From the NCBI RefSeq assembly GCF_007750855.1, contig NZ_CP036291.1, forward strand, positions 3,348,001-3,412,000: a DNA stretch of 64,000 nt, written 5' to 3'. Under the pieces are notes generated by a model. The model was not told the DNA's origin and ran no database searches. It saw nothing but the letters and a program-made list of their open reading frames with translations. Shown here in pieces: positions 1 through 9,451 of the stretch. This stretch comes from Pirellulimonas nuda (GTDB lineage Bacteria > Planctomycetota > Planctomycetia > Pirellulales > Lacipirellulaceae). The translations under genes were made by a program, and so were the position numbers. Every line of letters begins with the position of its first letter. Within the stretch, counting starts at the first letter, position 1.

Positions 1-58
1 GTTCCCACCCAGTAAGGCGCCACGCCCGCCCATTGGCCCGCCCTTTCGCGATTCGACC

Positions 59-1048
59 ATGCCCGCCCCGCTGGACACACGCACGACACACGCTCCCGGG
101 GAGTCGGCCGGCGCCGCGCGCGGCGTGAACTTCGTGGACGCCAAGACGCTGATGCAGATCAAGAATCTGCAGATGCGGGCGAAGGTGATTGTCGAAGGGT
201 TTTACGCGGGCATCCACCGCAGCCCCTACCACGGGATCTCGGTTGAGTTCAGCGAGTACCGCCAGTACGTCCCGGGCGACGACGTGCGCTACGTCGATTG
301 GCGGCTGTTCGCACGCAGCGACCGCTACTATGTGAAGCGGTTCGAAGACGAGACGAACGTGCTTTGCTATTTGCTGGTCGACACGAGCCGGTCCATGGGC
401 TTCGGGGCGGGCGACGTCACGAAGCACGAGTACGCGCGGACCCTGGCCGCTACGATGGCCTACTTTCTCTACCTGCAACGGGACGCGGTCGGACTGGCGG
501 TTTTCGACGAGCACATCCTCGAGTACCTCCTGCCGCGGCGCCGTACGGGACACCTGCGCCGCTTGATGGCCGCCCTGCAGCGCGAGCCGCAGGGGACCGG
601 GACCGACCTGGCGCGCCCGCTCGAGCAGATCGCCAAGACCGTCCGCAAGCGCGGCATGGTCATCTTGATCTCCGACCTGCTCGCGCCGGTCGAAGTGCTC
701 GCCACTCAGCTCGGCTACCTGCGATCACGCGGGCACGAAGTGCTCGTGCTGCGTGTGCTCGATCCGAGCGAATCTACTTTTCCGTTTACCAACCCCCGCG
801 TCTTCCACGACATGGAGTCGGGAAAGAAGTCGTACATTGATCCCCAGGAGGCTCGCAAGAGCTACCTCGACGCATTCAAGGAACACGCGACTGGACTAAC
901 CAAAGCATGCAACGACCTGGGCGTGGAGTTTGTGGACTGCCCCACGGATCGGCCGCTTGAGTTGTCGCTGTTCGACCTGCTGCGGGCGAGGATGCTCCGG
1001 AGCCGCACCCCCTCGCACAACGACCGCAAGGCGAGGAGGGGGGCTTGA
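59..1048 (+). CDS. DUF58 domain protein (MoxR-operon VWA-like protein)
   Basis: 329 residues. The central part has the DUF58 signature: a Y-H-G-I-S-V-E-F stretch, then R-Q-Y-V-P-G-D-D-V-R-Y-V-D-W, followed by a von Willebrand A-like fold whose metal site reads D-T-S-R-S-M (about residues 109-114). No signal peptide or membrane segment is visible, so it is probably cytoplasmic. In this family the protein is encoded directly after a MoxR AAA+ ATPase and is thought to work with it in assembly or maturation of envelope or metalloprotein complexes; the MoxR gene would lie just left of the window. The stop overlaps the TTG start of the next gene by 4 nt, so it is the first visible gene of an operon. 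Family assignment is firm, cellular role is inferred. Confidence 0.9.
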   Translation: MPAPLDTRTTHAPGESAGAARGVNFVDAKTLMQIKNLQMRAKVIVEGFYAGIHRSPYHGISVEFSEYRQYVPGDDVRYVDWRLFARSDRYYVKRFEDETNVLCYLLVDTSRSMGFGAGDVTKHEYARTLAATMAYFLYLQRDAVGLAVFDEHILEYLLPRRRTGHLRRLMAALQREPQGTGTDLARPLEQIAKTVRKRGMVILISDLLAPVEVLATQLGYLRSRGHEVLVLRVLDPSESTFPFTNPRVFHDMESGKKSYIDPQEARKSYLDAFKEHATGLTKACNDLGVEFVDCPTDRPLELSLFDLLRARMLRSRTPSHNDRKARRGA

Positions 1049-3159
1049 GCGCACTGGCGCCACTCTACTTGCTGGGCATGGCGGCCGTTTCGTTGCCGCT
1101 GCTGTTTCACCTCATCCGCCGCACACCCCGTGGCGAGATGCTGTTCAGCTCGTTGATGTTCTTGCGGCCTTCGCCCCCGAGGCTGACCAAGCGGAGCCGG
1201 CTGGACAACCTGCTGCTGCTGTTGCTGCGTGGCTTGGCGATCGCCCTGTTGGCGTTGGCGTTCGCGCGACCCCTGTTTCGCCAGACCGCGATGGTGACCC
1301 CCGAAGACGTCGGGCGGCAGCGCGTAGCCGTACTAATCGACACGAGCGCCAGCATGCGTCGAGGCGACCTGTGGGAGCAGGCGGTGGCGGCGGTCGACCA
1401 CGCCTTGGCGGACTATCGTCCGCAAGACCGTTTCGCGGTGTACGCCTTCGACGAGACGCTGCGGCCGGTCGCCAGCTACCAGGATTTGGCCGGACTGGAA
1501 CCCTCGCGGCGTCGACCGACGGTGGCGCGAAGGCTAACGCAAATCGAGCCGACTTGGGCGGGGACCCACCTGGGACAGGCGTTGGCCGACGCCCTGGCGT
1601 CGCTAGAAGACATGCACGACGCCGACAACGAAGAGGTCGCCGCGCCGCGGCGGATCGTGCTCATCAGTGATCTGCAGGCCGGTTGCCGGCTCGACGCCTT
1701 GAGCGCCTACGGGTGGCCCGACGACGCCGCGTTAGAGCTGATACCGCTGAGGCTGGACGATCCGACCAATGCCGGCCTGGAGCTGCTCGGGCAGCGCGCC
1801 GTGGCCCAGAGGGTGGAGGACGCCCGCGACCAGCGGCTTCGCGTGCGCGTGACGAACGCCGCCGGCTCGAAGGTCGAGGACTTCCGGCTGCAGTGGCAGA
1901 CCCCAGCGGGGCAGCCGCTGGGGAGTCCCATCGAGGTGCACACGCCCCCCGGCGAGAGCCGCGTGGTGCGGGTTGCTCCACCTGGGTCCGCCGGCCCTCG
2001 CCCGCAACTCGTGCTGCGTGGCGACGGCTTCGACTTCGACAACACGGTCTATTATTTGCCCCCAGCGCGCGAAGTCGTACGCGTCGTCTGCCTGGGGAGC
2101 GACGACCCCGCGGACGCCGACGGGATGGCGTATTACCTGGACCGGGCCATCGGGAGCGATGCGGCGCGGTCGGCCGAGGTGGCGCACGTGGCGCCCGGCG
2201 CCCGCGCGATCCTCGAGGGCGAGCCCCCGGCAATGGTGGTCGTGACCGCCCCGCCGTCCGGGACGCAGGCAACGGAGCTTCGCCGGTTCGTCGAGCGCGG
2301 CGGTCTGCTGCTGTACGTGGTCAGCGGTGAAGAGGACGCCGCGGCGCTGGGCGTGCTGCTCGAACAAGAGAGCGTAGAAGTCACCACCGTCGCGCCCGAC
2401 GACTACGCCCTGCTGGGCGAGATCGACTTCGCCCACCCGCTGTTCTCCGCGATGGCCGGGCCCCAGTTCAATAACTTTACGCAGATCCTGTTCTGGAAGT
2501 ACCGCCAACTCAACGAAGCCGCGCTGCCGGGCCTGGGCGTCATCGCCCGGTTCGATTCGGGCGACCCGGCCGTCTTGCAGCGTAGCGCCGGCGCCGGTCG
2601 ATTGCTGGTGATGACCGCGGGGTGGAACCCCAAAGACAGCCAGCTCGCCCGTTCGTGGAAGTTTCCTTTGATGCTCTCGTCGTTGATCGAGAGCCATCAC
2701 CGGCACACCACCTTCCGTCCCAGCTATCAGGTCGACCAGCGCGTGCCGCTGCCCGCTGGGATCGAGTTGCCAGAAAGTCCTGTCGTCACCAAGCCCAACG
2801 GCGACCGGGTTCCGCTCGCCGGCGATGCGACGGTCGTCCTTGGCGCGGATGTTCCTGGCGTCTACCGCGTGAGCACGAGGGATGAACCGGCGGAGTTTGC
2901 GGTGCACCTCGACCCGACCGAAAGCAACACCGCGTCGCTGCCCCAGGAAGCGCTGGAGCAGGCCGGGGTGCGGCTATCGACGGAATTTGACGTCGCGGCC
3001 GAAAAGGCGAAGATGCAACAGCTGCGCGACGTGGAGCTGGAGGGCCGCCAGAAGATATGGAAATGGCTGGTGGCGCTAGCCATCGTTATGCTGATCGCTG
3101 AAACCGGACTGGCCGGTTGGTTCTCGCGATCCGCCGATCAGACGCTCGCCGCGGCATGA
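1045..3159 (+). CDS. BatA-like membrane protein with N-terminal BatA and VWA domains
   Basis: 704 residues. Residues 1-80 carry the BatA (aerotolerance regulator) N-terminal pattern: a short hydrophobic helix, the F-H-L-I-R-R-x-P turn, F-S-S-L-M-F-L-R, then a second long hydrophobic helix. A VWA domain follows with MIDAS-like D-T-S-A-S-M near residue 98. A last membrane helix is near residues 675-695, so most of the protein sits between two membrane anchors. The start is a TTG whose bases overlap the upstream TGA, preceded by a strong GAGGAGGGG ribosome site, indicating translational coupling with the DUF58 gene. Proteins of this type form envelope complexes with MoxR partners. The exact substrate is unknown. 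Confidence 0.85.
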   Translation: MSALAPLYLLGMAAVSLPLLFHLIRRTPRGEMLFSSLMFLRPSPPRLTKRSRLDNLLLLLLRGLAIALLALAFARPLFRQTAMVTPEDVGRQRVAVLIDTSASMRRGDLWEQAVAAVDHALADYRPQDRFAVYAFDETLRPVASYQDLAGLEPSRRRPTVARRLTQIEPTWAGTHLGQALADALASLEDMHDADNEEVAAPRRIVLISDLQAGCRLDALSAYGWPDDAALELIPLRLDDPTNAGLELLGQRAVAQRVEDARDQRLRVRVTNAAGSKVEDFRLQWQTPAGQPLGSPIEVHTPPGESRVVRVAPPGSAGPRPQLVLRGDGFDFDNTVYYLPPAREVVRVVCLGSDDPADADGMAYYLDRAIGSDAARSAEVAHVAPGARAILEGEPPAMVVVTAPPSGTQATELRRFVERGGLLLYVVSGEEDAAALGVLLEQESVEVTTVAPDDYALLGEIDFAHPLFSAMAGPQFNNFTQILFWKYRQLNEAALPGLGVIARFDSGDPAVLQRSAGAGRLLVMTAGWNPKDSQLARSWKFPLMLSSLIESHHRHTTFRPSYQVDQRVPLPAGIELPESPVVTKPNGDRVPLAGDATVVLGADVPGVYRVSTRDEPAEFAVHLDPTESNTASLPQEALEQAGVRLSTEFDVAAEKAKMQQLRDVELEGRQKIWKWLVALAIVMLIAETGLAGWFSRSADQTLAAA

Positions 3160-3190
3160 TCCCCAACCCAGGGTGCGTCAGGAAAAACGG

Positions 3191-6100
3191 ATGATCCAGG
3201 ACCTCCACAAGATGCTCCGTGCGGTCCGCTCACGCATGCAAATCGTGCGTCAGCGGTGGGCGCTCACGCTCTGCTGGCTTGTGTGGGCGGCCCTCGCCGG
3301 ACTGCTCTGGGCCAACGCGGACGAAGTTGATTTCACCGGTCGGCAGCTTGCGCTCACGGTTGCAGCCGGCGCGCTGCTGACCGCCGTGGTTTGCCGGATC
3401 CTCGTGCTGCGGAGCCTGCGCGACCCGCACCGGGTGGCCCAACGCATCGAAGCCAAACACCCGGAGCTCGGCGCCTCGTTGTTGGCGGCGCTGGAGCAGG
3501 CCCCTTCGCCCCAACTTCAGACGCTGGGCTACCTGCAGTCGTCCGTGGTTCGCGAAGCGGTGCGCCACGGCCGCAAGCACAACTGGAACCACGCGGTTTC
3601 GGCCGCGCAGCTCGGACTGGCGCAGCTCGCGCAGCTGGCGGCGCTTGCCGTGCTGGTCGCGGCGTGTGTGACGCTGTTCGATCGCGGCGAAGCCGCCGCG
3701 CGGCTGAGCGGCCCCACGCTAGGTCTTCGGGCGCCGGCGCAACGGCTCGACTTTGACGTGAGCATCCAGCCCGGCGACACGCAGATCGAACGCGGGACGA
3801 CGCTGCTGGTCGTGGCCGAGTTCGGCCGTGACGCCCCTACCGAGGCGACGCTCATGCTGCGGGCGACGGAGCGCCTTGCGGACCCCGAAGCAGACGACCG
3901 CGTGGCCTCTCGCCCCATGACCCAGAGCTTCGACGACCCGAAGTTTGTGGCCCGAGTGGCGTCGGTCGACAGCGACCTGCGCTACTGGGTGGTATACGCC
4001 GGTCAACCGACCCAGCAGTACCGCGTCACGGTGTTTGAGTATCCCAGGCTCGAGCGGGCCGACGCCGGGCTCCTCTACCCCGAGTACACCTCCCTGGCGC
4101 CAAAAGCCATCGACAACGTCCGCCACGTCACGGCGGTCGAAGGCGCGCAGCTCACGTTTCGTTGCCGTTTGAACAAGGAAGTGGAGCACGCACGGTTTGT
4201 CGACCAGGACGGCGGGGAGGTCCCGCTGGCGCGCACCGGCGACGCGGCGCCGGTCGTCGCGGCGACCCTTACGCTCGACGCGTCTCGCCGGTTCAAACTC
4301 CTGCTGACCGACGACCAGGGCCGCCAAAACAAGTCGCCCCCCGAGTTCGTCGTGAAGGTTCTGCCGAACCGGCCGGCCAAACTCAAGATCGCCCAGCCCG
4401 CCCGCGACGTGCGCGTCTCGCCCCTTGAAGAACTCGAAGTCTCGGGCGAGGCGACCGATGATTTCGGCTTGCTGCGTAGCGGCATCAGCTACTCGATCGG
4501 CGGCAGCGAGCCGCACGACGCCGTGCTGCTCGATCACGCCGGCCCAAAAGCCGGCCCAAAAGCCGCCCCAGACGCCGCGACCAAGAAGTCGCTGGTCGCG
4601 CACCTGGTGGACTTCGAGGCGCTCGACGCCCGGCCCGATCAGCTGCTGTCGTACTACGTGTGGGCCGAGGATATCGGTCCCGACGGCGAGGTGCGACAGA
4701 CGATGAGCGACATGTACTTCGCCGAGGTGCGGCACTTCGAGGAGATCTTCCGGCAGGGCGATCAGCCCACCGGTCAGCAACAGCAGGAGGCCCAAGAGCG
4801 GCAACAGCAGCAACAACCTCAGGGCGCCTCGCAGCAGGCCGAAGAGCTCGCCGAACTGCAGAAGCAGATTATCGGCGCCACCTGGGCGCTCGTTCGCCGC
4901 GAGACCGCCAAGGCGCCGTCGCCGTCGTTCGCCAACGATGTTGGCGTGCTGGTCGAGTCGCAACAACAGGCCCTCGGGCAACTGGAGGAGTTGACGGGCG
5001 AGCTTAGCGATCAAGAGTCGATCGAGCACGCCGCCGCGGCCCGCCAGCAGATGCAAAGCGTCTTAAAGCGGCTCGGCGCGGTCACCACTTCGGCGGGCGC
5101 CGACGGGCTGCGGCCCGCCCTGTCGAGCGAGCAGGCCGCGTACCAGGCGCTGCTGAGGCTCCGCGCCCGCGAGTTTAGTGTCGTCCAGGGCGGTCCCCAG
5201 CAGCAACAGCAGGGCGCCCAGTCGAGCAGCGCCTCGGGACAACGCAGTCGTTCGCAACAACAGCTCAACCAGCTCGAGTTGTCGGCCGAGGAGAACCGTT
5301 ATGAGACGCAAAGCCGGGCGCAAGACCAACGCCAGCAGGCCCAGGGGGGTAGCGACCAGGCGCAGCAGGTGCTGGACCGGCTCCGCGAGCTCGCCCGTCG
5401 GCAGCAGGACCTGAACGAGCGTGTGCGGCAGGTGCAGTCGGAACTAGAAGCCGCGCAGGACGACGAAGAGCGCGACGCGGTCGAGCGGGAACTCAAGCGG
5501 CTGCGAGAGCAGCAGCAGGAGATCCTACGCGACACCGACCAGTTGCAGAGCGAGATGGAGGGCTCCGAGGATGCGCCGCAAACCGAGGACGCTCAGCGCC
5601 GGCTCGAGCAGACGCGCGACCGCATCCAGGAGGCTTCCGAAGCACTCCAGCAGGGCCGGGTGTCGGACGCCGCCGCCGAGGGCGCCCGCGCCGAACGCCA
5701 GCTGAACGATTTGCGGGACGAGTTCCGCCGCCGCGCGGCCGACGACTTCAGCGAAGAGATGCGACAGCTCAGCGACGCCGCCCGCCGGCTCGACGAGCGG
5801 CAACGCGCGTTGACCGAAGAGCTCTCTCAGCAGCAGGAGCGGCAAGACCGCTCGCTGCGGGACGGCGGCGCGCGGCAGGAGGTCGTGGAGGGTCTCGCCG
5901 AGCAGCGGCGGGAGTACGAAGAACTCATCGAGCGCATCCAGGAAACCGTACGCGAGGCCGAAGAGCCCGAGCCGCTGCTCGCCAGGCAGCTCTACGAGGC
6001 CGTCGGGGAGGCCAGCGACGCCCGGGTGCCCGAAGCCCTCGACGTCGCCGAGCAGCTCCTCGAAATTGGCGTTGTGAAGGACGCCGCCGAATCCATGCGC

Positions 6101-7120
6101 TCCGCGGGCAACGGCGTCCGCCGGCTCCGCGAGGGAGTGGACAGCGCGGCCCAGAGTGTGTTGGGCGACGAGACCGAGGCGCTCCGCCGCGCCGAGCGTG
6201 AGCTGGAAGACCTCGACTCGCAGCTAAACCGCGAGATCCGGCGGGCCCAGGGCGGAGGCGACCCGACGGACCCTCAAGGCGAACGGCAGCCAGGCGAAGA
6301 ACAAGGCGAAGAACAAGGCGAAGAACAAGGCGAAGAACAAGGCGAAGAACAAGGCGAAGAACAAGGCGAAGAACAAGGCGAAGAACAAGGCGAAGAACAA
6401 GGCGAGCAACACGGACAAAGCGGCCGTGAGCAAGAACCGGGTCAACCGGGAGAAGGAGAACAAGCCTCCGAGCCGCCTCGCCAGGATAGCGAGGGCCAAC
6501 CCGGGGGGCAGCAGCCGGGCGGCAGGCGACAAGACCCCAACGGCCAACCGCCGCGAGGCGAGCCATCCGGCGGTCAACCAACCCAACAAGACCCCCAGCA
6601 AGCGGGGCAAGGCGCCGCTGGTGGCGGCGGCCCACAACAACATCAGCAACCGCAAGAGGGCTCAGACGGCGAGCGCGACGACCAGCGGTCAACGGATCGC
6701 CAGGAGGGCCAGGGCGGCGGCGCCGGGGAACTGCCCAGCGACTTGACGCGTTGGCTGGAGGCTTCGCGCGCCGGCGCCGAGGGCCCCATCACCGGCGACG
6801 CGTTCCGCGCGTGGAACGACCGCATGCGTGATGTGGAGGACCTGCTGGACGATCCGGACCTGCGCGCCCAGGCCGCCCGCATCCGCGACCGCGCCGAGGC
6901 CGCCCGGGCCGACTACAAGCGGTTTTCTAAGGAGCCGGATTGGAACCAACTAATCGAAGCGGTCGCGGAGCCGCTGGCCGAGCTGCGCGAGCGCGTCCGC
7001 CAGGAGAGGCGGCGGAGGGAATCGCCCGATTCGCTGGTTCCCATCGACCGCGACCCGGTTCCGGTCGAGCACGCCGACACCGTGCAGAAGTACTACGAAC
7101 GTCTGGGGAGTGGTGAATGA
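3191..7120 (+). CDS. DUF4175-like large membrane-anchored coiled-coil protein
   Basis: About 1309 residues from the ATG at 3191, chosen over an in-frame GTG at 3173 because AGGAAAA sits 5-7 nt ahead of it. Two membrane helices near residues 22-38 and 50-66 and a third near 140-165 resemble the DUF4175 N-terminus. Beta-rich domains follow to about residue 480, then a long Gln/Glu/Arg-rich coiled coil (about 490-1020) and a very polar region that includes nine perfect G-E-E-Q repeats. The C-terminus is again helical. It overlaps the next gene by 4 nt (ATGA) and follows the VWA gene by about 30 nt, so it belongs to the MoxR-type operon. A scaffold role in the periplasm is inferred, not shown. 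Confidence 0.8.
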   Translation: MIQDLHKMLRAVRSRMQIVRQRWALTLCWLVWAALAGLLWANADEVDFTGRQLALTVAAGALLTAVVCRILVLRSLRDPHRVAQRIEAKHPELGASLLAALEQAPSPQLQTLGYLQSSVVREAVRHGRKHNWNHAVSAAQLGLAQLAQLAALAVLVAACVTLFDRGEAAARLSGPTLGLRAPAQRLDFDVSIQPGDTQIERGTTLLVVAEFGRDAPTEATLMLRATERLADPEADDRVASRPMTQSFDDPKFVARVASVDSDLRYWVVYAGQPTQQYRVTVFEYPRLERADAGLLYPEYTSLAPKAIDNVRHVTAVEGAQLTFRCRLNKEVEHARFVDQDGGEVPLARTGDAAPVVAATLTLDASRRFKLLLTDDQGRQNKSPPEFVVKVLPNRPAKLKIAQPARDVRVSPLEELEVSGEATDDFGLLRSGISYSIGGSEPHDAVLLDHAGPKAGPKAAPDAATKKSLVAHLVDFEALDARPDQLLSYYVWAEDIGPDGEVRQTMSDMYFAEVRHFEEIFRQGDQPTGQQQQEAQERQQQQQPQGASQQAEELAELQKQIIGATWALVRRETAKAPSPSFANDVGVLVESQQQALGQLEELTGELSDQESIEHAAAARQQMQSVLKRLGAVTTSAGADGLRPALSSEQAAYQALLRLRAREFSVVQGGPQQQQQGAQSSSASGQRSRSQQQLNQLELSAEENRYETQSRAQDQRQQAQGGSDQAQQVLDRLRELARRQQDLNERVRQVQSELEAAQDDEERDAVERELKRLREQQQEILRDTDQLQSEMEGSEDAPQTEDAQRRLEQTRDRIQEASEALQQGRVSDAAAEGARAERQLNDLRDEFRRRAADDFSEEMRQLSDAARRLDERQRALTEELSQQQERQDRSLRDGGARQEVVEGLAEQRREYEELIERIQETVREAEEPEPLLARQLYEAVGEASDARVPEALDVAEQLLEIGVVKDAAESMRSAGNGVRRLREGVDSAAQSVLGDETEALRRAERELEDLDSQLNREIRRAQGGGDPTDPQGERQPGEEQGEEQGEEQGEEQGEEQGEEQGEEQGEEQGEEQGEQHGQSGREQEPGQPGEGEQASEPPRQDSEGQPGGQQPGGRRQDPNGQPPRGEPSGGQPTQQDPQQAGQGAAGGGGPQQHQQPQEGSDGERDDQRSTDRQEGQGGGAGELPSDLTRWLEASRAGAEGPITGDAFRAWNDRMRDVEDLLDDPDLRAQAARIRDRAEAARADYKRFSKEPDWNQLIEAVAEPLAELRERVRQERRRRESPDSLVPIDRDPVPVEHADTVQKYYERLGSGE
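6293..6400 (+). repeat. 12-bp tandem repeat, 9 copies
   Basis: Nine perfect copies of GGCGAAGAACAA plus a degenerate tenth, inside the DUF4175-like gene, encoding G-E-E-Q repeats. Perfect identity suggests recent slippage; copy number probably varies between strains. Confidence 0.97.
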
Positions 7121-9450
7121 CCGAGTGGGGTCTATGGGGCGCTCCCGAATGGGCTGGTGCGGCGATCGTGTTGTTCGCGATCGGCCTGGCAGCACTGCTG
7201 TGGAGCTATGGGCGGGCGCCCTGGTCGTTGGGATGGCGTGCGGCCTGCGCCGCACTCAAGGCCACGGGGCTGGCCGCTCTGGCGCTCTGCTTGGTTGAAC
7301 CGCTCGCCGGCGGAGTCCGCCCCCGGCCCGGCGCCAACTTGTTTGCCGTGGCGGTTGATAACAGCCAGAGCATGCGGGTCCGCGACCCCGGCGGCGGCAA
7401 GACGCGGGGAGAAGAACTCCAGCAGATGCTGCTCGCCGAGTCGCGTTGGCAGACGCGGCTGGGGCGCCAGTTCGACGTGCGGCGGTTTGCGATCGACCAC
7501 CGTCTGCACGACGCCAAGGACTTCACGGGGCTCGATTTCGCGGGAGAGGCGACCGGCCTCGTTTCAGGGCTGGGCGAACTCGAGCGGCGTTTTCGCGGGC
7601 TGCCGGTCGGCGGCGTGTTGCTCTTCACGGACGGCAACTCGACCGACGCGTTCAGCGAGTCACTCGATTGGTCCGGGGTCCCGCCCGTTTACCCCGTTGC
7701 GGTGGGCGCCCACGACGTGCTGCCGGACGTCTGCGTCGAGAGCATCTCCGTGCGGCAAACCAACTTCGAAACCGCGCCCGTCACGGTGCACGCGGACATC
7801 CGCTCCACGGGCGCCGGTGAGCGAGACGTCCAGGTGAGGCTGCTCGATGAGCAGTCCAGCACGATCGATACGAAAACGGTCCACGTTCGGGCCGGGTCGG
7901 AGGTCGCCACGGCGCGCTTCCAGGTCCGCCCCGAGCACGCGGGGGTGAACGTGTTCTACGTGACCGCCGCCGGCGGCGCCGACGAAGCGGTCGAGGCGAA
8001 CAACACGCGGGGCGTGGTCGTCGACAACGGCAAAGGTCCCTTCCGGGTGCTCTACGTCTCGGGACGACCCAACTGGGACTTCAAGTTCCTGCGACGGGCC
8101 CTCGCCGACGACGACCAGTTGGAGCTGGTTGGCTTGATCCGCATCGCGAACCGGGAGCCGAAGTTCACGTTCCGCCGCCGCGGCGAGGGCTCGGGGAATC
8201 AGCTCTTCGACGGGTTTAACCGCGACGACGAGGACACGGCCGAACGCTACGACGAGCCGGTGCTCACGCGGATCGGCACGCGCGACGAGCAAGAGCTCCG
8301 GGACGGCTTTCCGAAGTCGGCAGACGAGTTGTACGCGTACGACGCGATCGTGCTGGACGACGTGGAGGCCGAGTTCTTTTCACCCGACCAACTGGCGATG
8401 ATCGAGGGGTTCGTGAGCCGTCGTGGCGGTGGGTTGCTGATGGCCGGCGGCGGCGGGTCCTTTGCGGAGGGGGGGTACCGCCTGACCCCCGTTGGCGGCT
8501 TGCTGCCGGTCTACCTGGAGCGTGACGCCGCGGACCGCCGGGCCGCGGGCGGCTCGGGGTTCCGCTTGGTGCTGACCCGCGAAGGCTGGCTGCAGGACTG
8601 GGTGCGGCTACGCAAGACCCAGGACGAAGAACAAGCGAGGCTGGGGGGCATGCCGGCTTTCCAGACATCGAACGCCGTTGGAAACCTCAAGCCGGGCGCC
8701 GTGGAGCTCGCCCGGGTGGCCGACGCCAGCGGCGCTGCGCACCCGGCGCTGGTCGCGCAGCGGTTTGGGCGCGGCCGCTCGGCGGCGCTCTTGGTCGCCG
8801 ACGTCTGGCGGTGGGGGCTGCGTCGCGCCGAGGTTGACAACGACGACCTCGAAAAGTCTTGGCGGCAGACGATCCGCTGGCTGGTGGCCGATGTCCCGCG
8901 ACCGGTGGAGGTCGAGGTGGACGCGGCGCCCGACGGCCAAACCTCGGCCCACGCGCAGCTCATCAAGGTTCGCGTCCACGACGCGGAGTACCTGCCGCTC
9001 GAGAACGCAACGTTGCAGGTCACGGTGCGTACGCCCGATGGCAGGCAGGTGAAGCTGTCGGCCGAGGCGGACGACGAAGAGGCGGGCCTGTACGTGGCCC
9101 AGCACCACTCACGCACCCCGGGACCGCACCGCGTGAGCGTCGAGGCCGCCGGGCCCGACGGCTCGCCCCTGGGCGGGTGCGAGGGGGGCTGGGTGGCCGA
9201 ACCCCTCGCCGATGAGTTCCGCCGGTTGCGGGTGAACCGCCCGCTGCTAGAAGACATCGCGGCAAGAACCGGTGGCCAGGTCGTGGAGCTGGACGAGCTG
9301 GACGGGTTTGTCGCGGGCCTGGAGCAACGCAAGATGCCCGTGACCGAAACGTGGATCAACCCGCTCTGGCACCATCCGGCGTTCTTCACCTTCGCCATCG
9401 CGTGCCTCATCGGTGAGTGGGGACTCAGGCGTTGGAAGGGGCTGGCGTAA
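7117..9450 (+). CDS. VWA / glutamine-amidotransferase-like membrane protein
   Basis: 777 residues. Two hydrophobic helices near the N-terminus (about 8-25 and 38-58) precede a VWA-like segment starting A-V-D-N-S-Q-S-M (MIDAS-like D-x-S-x-S), then Ig-like beta domains and a class I amidotransferase-like Rossmann region around residues 310-500. A final hydrophobic segment lies about residues 752-768. This arrangement is typical of the last large membrane gene of planctomycete MoxR/Bat operons. The start overlaps the upstream stop by 4 nt. The amidotransferase-like domain in such proteins often lacks the catalytic triad and I did not find a convincing nucleophile Cys, so it is probably structural. 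Confidence 0.82.
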   Translation: MTEWGLWGAPEWAGAAIVLFAIGLAALLWSYGRAPWSLGWRAACAALKATGLAALALCLVEPLAGGVRPRPGANLFAVAVDNSQSMRVRDPGGGKTRGEELQQMLLAESRWQTRLGRQFDVRRFAIDHRLHDAKDFTGLDFAGEATGLVSGLGELERRFRGLPVGGVLLFTDGNSTDAFSESLDWSGVPPVYPVAVGAHDVLPDVCVESISVRQTNFETAPVTVHADIRSTGAGERDVQVRLLDEQSSTIDTKTVHVRAGSEVATARFQVRPEHAGVNVFYVTAAGGADEAVEANNTRGVVVDNGKGPFRVLYVSGRPNWDFKFLRRALADDDQLELVGLIRIANREPKFTFRRRGEGSGNQLFDGFNRDDEDTAERYDEPVLTRIGTRDEQELRDGFPKSADELYAYDAIVLDDVEAEFFSPDQLAMIEGFVSRRGGGLLMAGGGGSFAEGGYRLTPVGGLLPVYLERDAADRRAAGGSGFRLVLTREGWLQDWVRLRKTQDEEQARLGGMPAFQTSNAVGNLKPGAVELARVADASGAAHPALVAQRFGRGRSAALLVADVWRWGLRRAEVDNDDLEKSWRQTIRWLVADVPRPVEVEVDAAPDGQTSAHAQLIKVRVHDAEYLPLENATLQVTVRTPDGRQVKLSAEADDEEAGLYVAQHHSRTPGPHRVSVEAAGPDGSPLGGCEGGWVAEPLADEFRRLRVNRPLLEDIAARTGGQVVELDELDGFVAGLEQRKMPVTETWINPLWHHPAFFTFAIACLIGEWGLRRWKGLA

Positions 9451-9451
9451 C